64,000 nucleotides of DNA, taken from CAZHPA01 sp964533945. GTDB taxonomy: Bacteria; Bacillota; Clostridia; Lachnospirales; WRBF01. The stretch's first letter is position 1; each line of letters starts with the position of its first letter. The notes beneath the pieces are model-generated. The model was not told the DNA's origin. It ran no database searches and worked only from the letters and a program-made list of their open reading frames with translations. A program made the position numbers and the translations under genes. Location: NCBI GenBank assembly GCA_964533945.1, contig CAZHPA010000005.1:19203-83202 (forward strand), written 5' to 3'. Below, piece after piece: positions 62,868 to 64,000 of the stretch.

Positions 62868-63905
62868 CTAATGTCTCATGGCATACATAGCAGCTTCGAC
62901 ACCGATAAACGTTGCTGCTGATGTTTTGGCCGTATTATTTTCAAATAATTGTTTTTTGGGTTCTTTCTCCATTTTTTCTTTTAGTCTTATGCCTTCAAGG
63001 TGACAAGAATAAAATTCAACATAGTTATCAATAAGAATTGGATTAACATTATCCATTTTAACAATTTTATCATAGTTGTCTTGCAAAAACTTTAAATTAA
63101 ACTCCCAATTATCAATTGTTGTTTGATTTTTGTCTCCATTTTCTTGGAAAAATCTGTTTATTGTCAGATAAGCATACTCTTTGCGTTCAAAATGTATTTT
63201 ATAAGCTATATCAACTTCATCGGACATTGGAGGCTTCGGCTGAACAGCAAAATCATCAGCAACTGCTTCTTCTTCAAAGATAAAATTAATTTTATTAAGT
63301 CTTTCTTCGCCATTTAATTTCGGAAAGTGTTCATCGACTTTTTTTATTGCTTCATTATAACGTATTTCATTAAGAACTTTAGCCTGTGTTGTTAAATTTA
63401 AAGATGCGTGCAAACTTAATTCAGACAAATGTTCAACAGGCTCGCCGTTTTCCATTATAGTAATTGGAAAATTGAATTTAACCGGAGGAATAGGAAGCCC
63501 TTGTTTAAGCGCTTCTAGTTGTTCATCAATTTCAATTAAAATTTCGCATGTTATTATAAAAGAATCAACATATTCTAAATTTACGCCTTTAGAAGAAGTA
63601 ATTTTGTCATAGTTTTTCTTTAAAAGCTCGTAGTCGGTTTTCCAGTCTTTAGACAGTGCACTTTTAATTCCTCTTTTCTTTGTAGCAGATGAACCTGTTA
63701 AAGAAGTTATGTATTCGTCTCTTGTTTTGTACCATTTAAGGTTTTTGTTGTATTTTTCGTCCATTTCGCTGTTTTTCTGCGAAGTTGCAATAAAAGTTGT
63801 TATTGGGTCTGTTGTTTGCGATAGATTTTGGGCATACAAAGGCACAGTAAATGTTAAAGAAATAGCCAAAGTTGCAATGCCTAAAGCTGAAATAAGTTTC
63901 TTCAT
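62868..63905 (-). CDS. Secreted protein of unknown function
   Basis: 345 residues. Signal peptide (MKKLISALGIATLAISLTF... cut near YAQ). The mature part is hydrophilic and helical, with two similar segments: TDYELLKKNYDKITSSKGVNLEYVDSFI and FNLKFLQDNYDKIVKMDNVNPILIDNYV, suggesting an internal duplication. No known domain recognised. Ribosome binding site AGGAGTG. Its leader shares an element with the dockerin gene. Confidence 0.72.
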   Translation of the reverse strand: MKKLISALGIATLAISLTFTVPLYAQNLSQTTDPITTFIATSQKNSEMDEKYNKNLKWYKTRDEYITSLTGSSATKKRGIKSALSKDWKTDYELLKKNYDKITSSKGVNLEYVDSFIITCEILIEIDEQLEALKQGLPIPPVKFNFPITIMENGEPVEHLSELSLHASLNLTTQAKVLNEIRYNEAIKKVDEHFPKLNGEERLNKINFIFEEEAVADDFAVQPKPPMSDEVDIAYKIHFERKEYAYLTINRFFQENGDKNQTTIDNWEFNLKFLQDNYDKIVKMDNVNPILIDNYVEFYSCHLEGIRLKEKMEKEPKKQLFENNTAKTSAATFIGVEAAMYAMRH

Positions 63906-63961
63906 AGTTTTTCACTCCTATTATAAATGTTAAGCCAGGCATATTAAAGCCGAAGCTACCG

Positions 63962-63998
63962 ACAGGGAAATGAAAACACAAAATATGAAGCGATATGA
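63962..63998 (-). promoter_or_regulatory. Leader element shared by two secreted-protein genes, copy 2
   Basis: Minus-strand TATCGCTTCATATTTTGTG followed by GTTTTCATTTCC, as in 61551-61582. Close downstream is an AGC-TTCG-GCT tetraloop hairpin (about 63942-63951). The window ends here, so the promoter is not seen. Confidence 0.5.
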
Positions 63999-64000
63999 TT

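Overview
The window is AT-rich, with Clostridia-type (low-GC Bacillota) gene order and content: YqeG-AroE, AroK-AroQ-EF-P, Tig-ClpP-ClpX, spore coat CotF-like and SpoIIQ-like genes, S-layer-homology surface proteins, and cohesin and dockerin modules. I cannot name the species. It looks like a spore-forming anaerobe with a small cohesin/dockerin surface system.

Layout. 0-7.7 kb: two secreted SLH proteins carrying cohesin-like modules (three in the 1905-residue protein, one in the second). 7.8-8.8 kb: an XRE regulator and a Leu-Gly-Gln tRNA cluster with a clear promoter and terminator. 8.8-17.2 kb: housekeeping genes (yqeG, aroE, a comFB-like gene, aroK, aroQ, efp, small conserved genes, tig, clpP, clpX). 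17.3-23.2 kb: TrpB2, LarE, TcdA, a membrane-anchored TPR protein, topoisomerase III. 23.3-30.7 kb: a Cache-GGDEF-EAL protein, a PucR-type regulator, an EF-G-like GTPase, a copper-amine-oxidase-like secreted protein, NagB, tRNA-Arg. 31-38.8 kb: a secreted GH123-like protein with cohesin and dockerin modules, then a MurNAc salvage cluster (murP, murQ, murR, and divergent mupG). 39.2-54.6 kb: an SPP1-like phage structural cassette, all on the + strand, running from a late regulator and terminase through portal, scaffold, capsid, connectors, tail, fibres, M15 endolysin and holin. 54.7-64 kb: a SHOCT-like protein, MurA, SpoIIQ-like, CotF-like pair, Fba, GNAT, a dockerin protein broken by one base, a DUF368 transporter, and a secreted protein of unknown function.

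How the parts may work together. The cohesin-SLH proteins could display dockerin-bearing secreted proteins on the cell wall. The two dockerins seen here (31.0-34.1 kb and the frame-shifted one near 60.3 kb) share the motif QYLAxW. The GH123-like enzyme, MurP/MupG/MurQ and NagB are consistent with harvesting and catabolism of amino sugars and peptidoglycan fragments.

The best candidates for something undescribed are: (1) the 15 kb phage cassette, bounded on both sides by host genes and lacking integrase, repressor and replication genes, which is a candidate gene-transfer-agent-like or domesticated particle; (2) several genes whose only well-placed start behind a good ribosome binding site is AUU (once ACG); (3) families of small dispersed hairpin repeats whose stems differ by compensatory changes; and (4) a hairpin placed between a distant Shine-Dalgarno sequence and the AUG in two unrelated genes. 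All of these come from reading the sequence by eye and none has been tested by search or folding software.
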